This document shows, piece after piece, positions 62,588-64,000 of a stretch of 64,000 bases of DNA. Position 1 is the stretch's first letter, and every line of letters begins with the position of its first letter. The notes under the pieces are model-generated. The model worked only from the letters and a program-made list of their open reading frames with translations. It had not been told where the DNA came from and did not search any database. Origin of the DNA: Butyrivibrio proteoclasticus (GTDB lineage Bacteria > Bacillota > Clostridia > Lachnospirales > Lachnospiraceae); assembly GCF_900115735.1 (NCBI RefSeq), contig NZ_FOXO01000012.1, positions 54,532-118,531 on the forward strand. Direction: 5' to 3'. Position numbers and translations under genes: made by a program.

Positions 62588-63709
62588 TTACTTACCTCTG
62601 TATGTATCAAATGCACCCTGTCTGATTTCCAACAGTCTTGGAAGTCCGGCAGCATTTACACTTTCTACATATGCATCCCATGTAGCATCAACATCCTCAT
62701 CTCCAACAAGCCAAAGTCCCCACTGATTCTCAGTAATATTATTTACGTTGGCCTGAAGAACTGCCATCTCGTTCTGCTGATCTTCTGTATATTTCATGAA
62801 CATCTGCGGATAGTAATCGCTCTCTGAAACCTTAGCAAGTGTTGATTCATAAGCCTGTCTTTCTCTCAAAGCATTATCCATATCAGGTGTCATTTCGATT
62901 GTTGTTGCTCTTCTGATATACATAGGACCGTTATCAGCAAATGCATATGTCCATTTCCATGTACCAGGGTCAACTGCAGGATCCTGAGGATCATTTACCT
63001 TATATGCATTGTCACCAGTCTCAGAAACATTGCCATCTGAAATTCCACCAAAGAGTACCTGCACTGATCCTGCCTGTGTATAGAACTGATCAAGGAATCT
63101 CATTGCTGCCTCTTTGTTCTTGCACTTCGCACTCATGGCAACTCTGTTTGTAGACATGTTAAGTCCTGAGTAATCATAGGTCCAACGAACATCATAGTTC
63201 TCACCATCAAGGTCATAGGTGAGTGGTTCCAAAGCTACATACTGACTTGCAAGGTTATTTCCAAATTTATCTGTTTCTTCCCAACCATATACAACGCCAA
63301 CAAGTGCCTCTCCATTCTCGTTACCCCTTGAAAGAGACTGGAACATTGAGTAGTCATTTGTGATCGCATTTTCATTGATAAGGCCCTCAGAATAAAGTTG
63401 AGCTAAATACTTCATGAGCTTTTTATATCTTTCATCTACAGCAAAATTCTTCACCTGGCCATCTTCTGCAAAGTAACCATCATTTGCCCAGTTTGTAAGC
63501 TGAATGCCAAGTCCACCTACAAGGTTTGAAAGAGAATATGCACTGCCAAACCATCCGTTGAAGTCCATAGGAACTTCATCTGCAAGGCCATTACCGTTTG
63601 GATCATCATTTTTGAATGCAAGTAAAACCTTCTCAAGTTCTGAAAATGTCTTAGGTGCTTCAAGGCCAAGCTTGTCAAGCCATGTCTTATTTACTGAAAC
63701 TTCGCACAT
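62588..63709 (-). pseudogene. Extracellular sugar-binding protein, 5' end removed by an insertion sequence
   Basis: The 373-residue frame matches the C-terminal two thirds of LplA-type solute-binding proteins: NKTWLDKLGLEAPKTFSELE, DPNGNGLADEVP, and the end NAAGLPRLLEIRQGAFDTY. The signal peptide, lipobox and roughly the first 150-200 residues are missing. Upstream of the apparent start the frame has no ribosome binding site and meets a TGA within about 15 codons, in DNA that belongs to an IS element. The remaining protein could not be exported, so the gene is very probably inactive here, although the rest may lie beyond the window on the far side of the IS. Confidence 0.8.
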
Positions 63710-63710
63710 T

Positions 63711-64000
63711 AAAAAGTGCTCTAGAACCTTGAAAATTCAATAAAAACTGGCAACAAAAAAGGCGATAAGCCTCTAAAATTGGTATAATTTAAGTACCACC
63801 AAAAATTAACCATAAGGAGACCAACGCCTTGTCTAAGATTATATCACAGAATGAACTCGATACTAAGCAGATAACAGATTCAATCAAGATTTTCTTCAAT
63901 AAATTTCATGTTTCTGCGATATTGAAATCATCTAATGTAAAAAAGCTGAAAGGTGAATCTCCTTCAAACATCTTGATGTATGCGTTTTCTCTCGTATTTC
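63711..64000 (+). mobile_element. Insertion sequence, left part (IS4-like)
   Basis: The sequence right of about 63710 no longer fits the sugar-binding gene and leads into a plus-strand transposase. The exact left end lies between about 63700 and 63760. The right end and the matching inverted repeat are outside the window. The 120 bases before the transposase contain an AGGC-GATA-AGCCT hairpin region (about 63759-63772) and a TATAAT (63783-63788). Confidence 0.7.
63829..64000 (+). CDS. Transposase, N-terminal part (IS4-like)
   Basis: A frame starting with TTG (63829-63831), preceded by AAGGAG, runs off the window after 57 codons: LSKIISQNELDTKQITDSI, FFNKFHVSAILKSSN, ILMYAFSLVF. This is the start typical of IS4-type DDE transposases common in Lachnospiraceae; the catalytic DDE residues lie outside the window, so the family is tentative. 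Confidence 0.72.
   Translation, partial: MSKIISQNELDTKQITDSIKIFFNKFHVSAILKSSNVKKLKGESPSNILMYAFSLVF

Overview
The window reads as chromosomal DNA of an anaerobic Firmicute of the Lachnospiraceae, most like Butyrivibrio or a close relative. This is inferred from moderately AT-rich DNA, strong AGGAGG-type ribosome binding sites, frequent GTG/TTG starts, a pyruvate phosphate dikinase, GH127/GH31 plant-polysaccharide enzymes, CBM2 domains and the FtsW-PBP, GerW and AmmeMemoRadiSam neighbourhoods. Almost every gene lies on the minus strand. The exceptions are the cellulose-binding protein at 40.8-42.2 kb and a transposase at the right edge. No rRNA, tRNA or CRISPR array was recognised.

Layout in increasing coordinate (transcription mostly runs the other way). 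0-0.5 kb: 5' end of recA with a promoter carrying LexA/SOS boxes. 0.5-2.8 kb: a four-gene cluster (J-domain protein, GerW/YtfJ, DUF2953, hypothetical). 2.9-10.1 kb: cell-wall, division and repair genes (PBP, FtsW/RodA, U32 peptidase, ZapA, RuvB, RuvA). 10.2-14.9 kb: ilvE, AI-2E-family permease, Mrp ATPase, GtrB-like glycosyltransferase. 15-24.2 kb: branched-chain amino-acid synthesis (leuD, leuC, ilvC, two ilvN-type subunits, ilvB) interrupted by a YfhO protein and a secreted protein. 24.2-34.3 kb: metH, an acyltransferase, a lipoprotein and the complete F-type ATP synthase operon in one tightly packed run ending at a terminator behind the second ilvN. 34.4-40.6 kb: an MMPL transporter paired with a giant GLUG-repeat membrane protein. 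40.8-47.2 kb: CBM2 protein, a BlaI/BlaR1-type sensor operon with operators, and the AmmeMemoRadiSam pair. 47.3-56.4 kb: a FapA/DUF342 protein with an unusual repeat domain, an RsbW-like ATPase, a chemoreceptor, PPDK and a glycerophosphodiesterase. 56.6-63.7 kb: a sugar-uptake and glycosidase locus (GH31, GH127, two permeases and the 3' part of a binding-protein gene), cut at its upstream end by an insertion sequence.

The most unusual points are these. (1) The ATP synthase operon has no delta gene; a delta C-terminal-like domain is fused to the N-terminus of the alpha subunit. (2) A structured dispersed repeat has two full copies and a deletion remnant, each directly behind the terminator of a gene between 47 and 53 kb, with compensatory changes in its first hairpin. 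(3) An MMPL transporter is coupled to a 1228-residue GLUG/coiled-coil protein. (4) Twelve QMREIR-type repeats are fused to a DUF342 domain. (5) A BlaR1-like protein has a periodic valine/glutamate tail instead of a penicillin-sensor domain.
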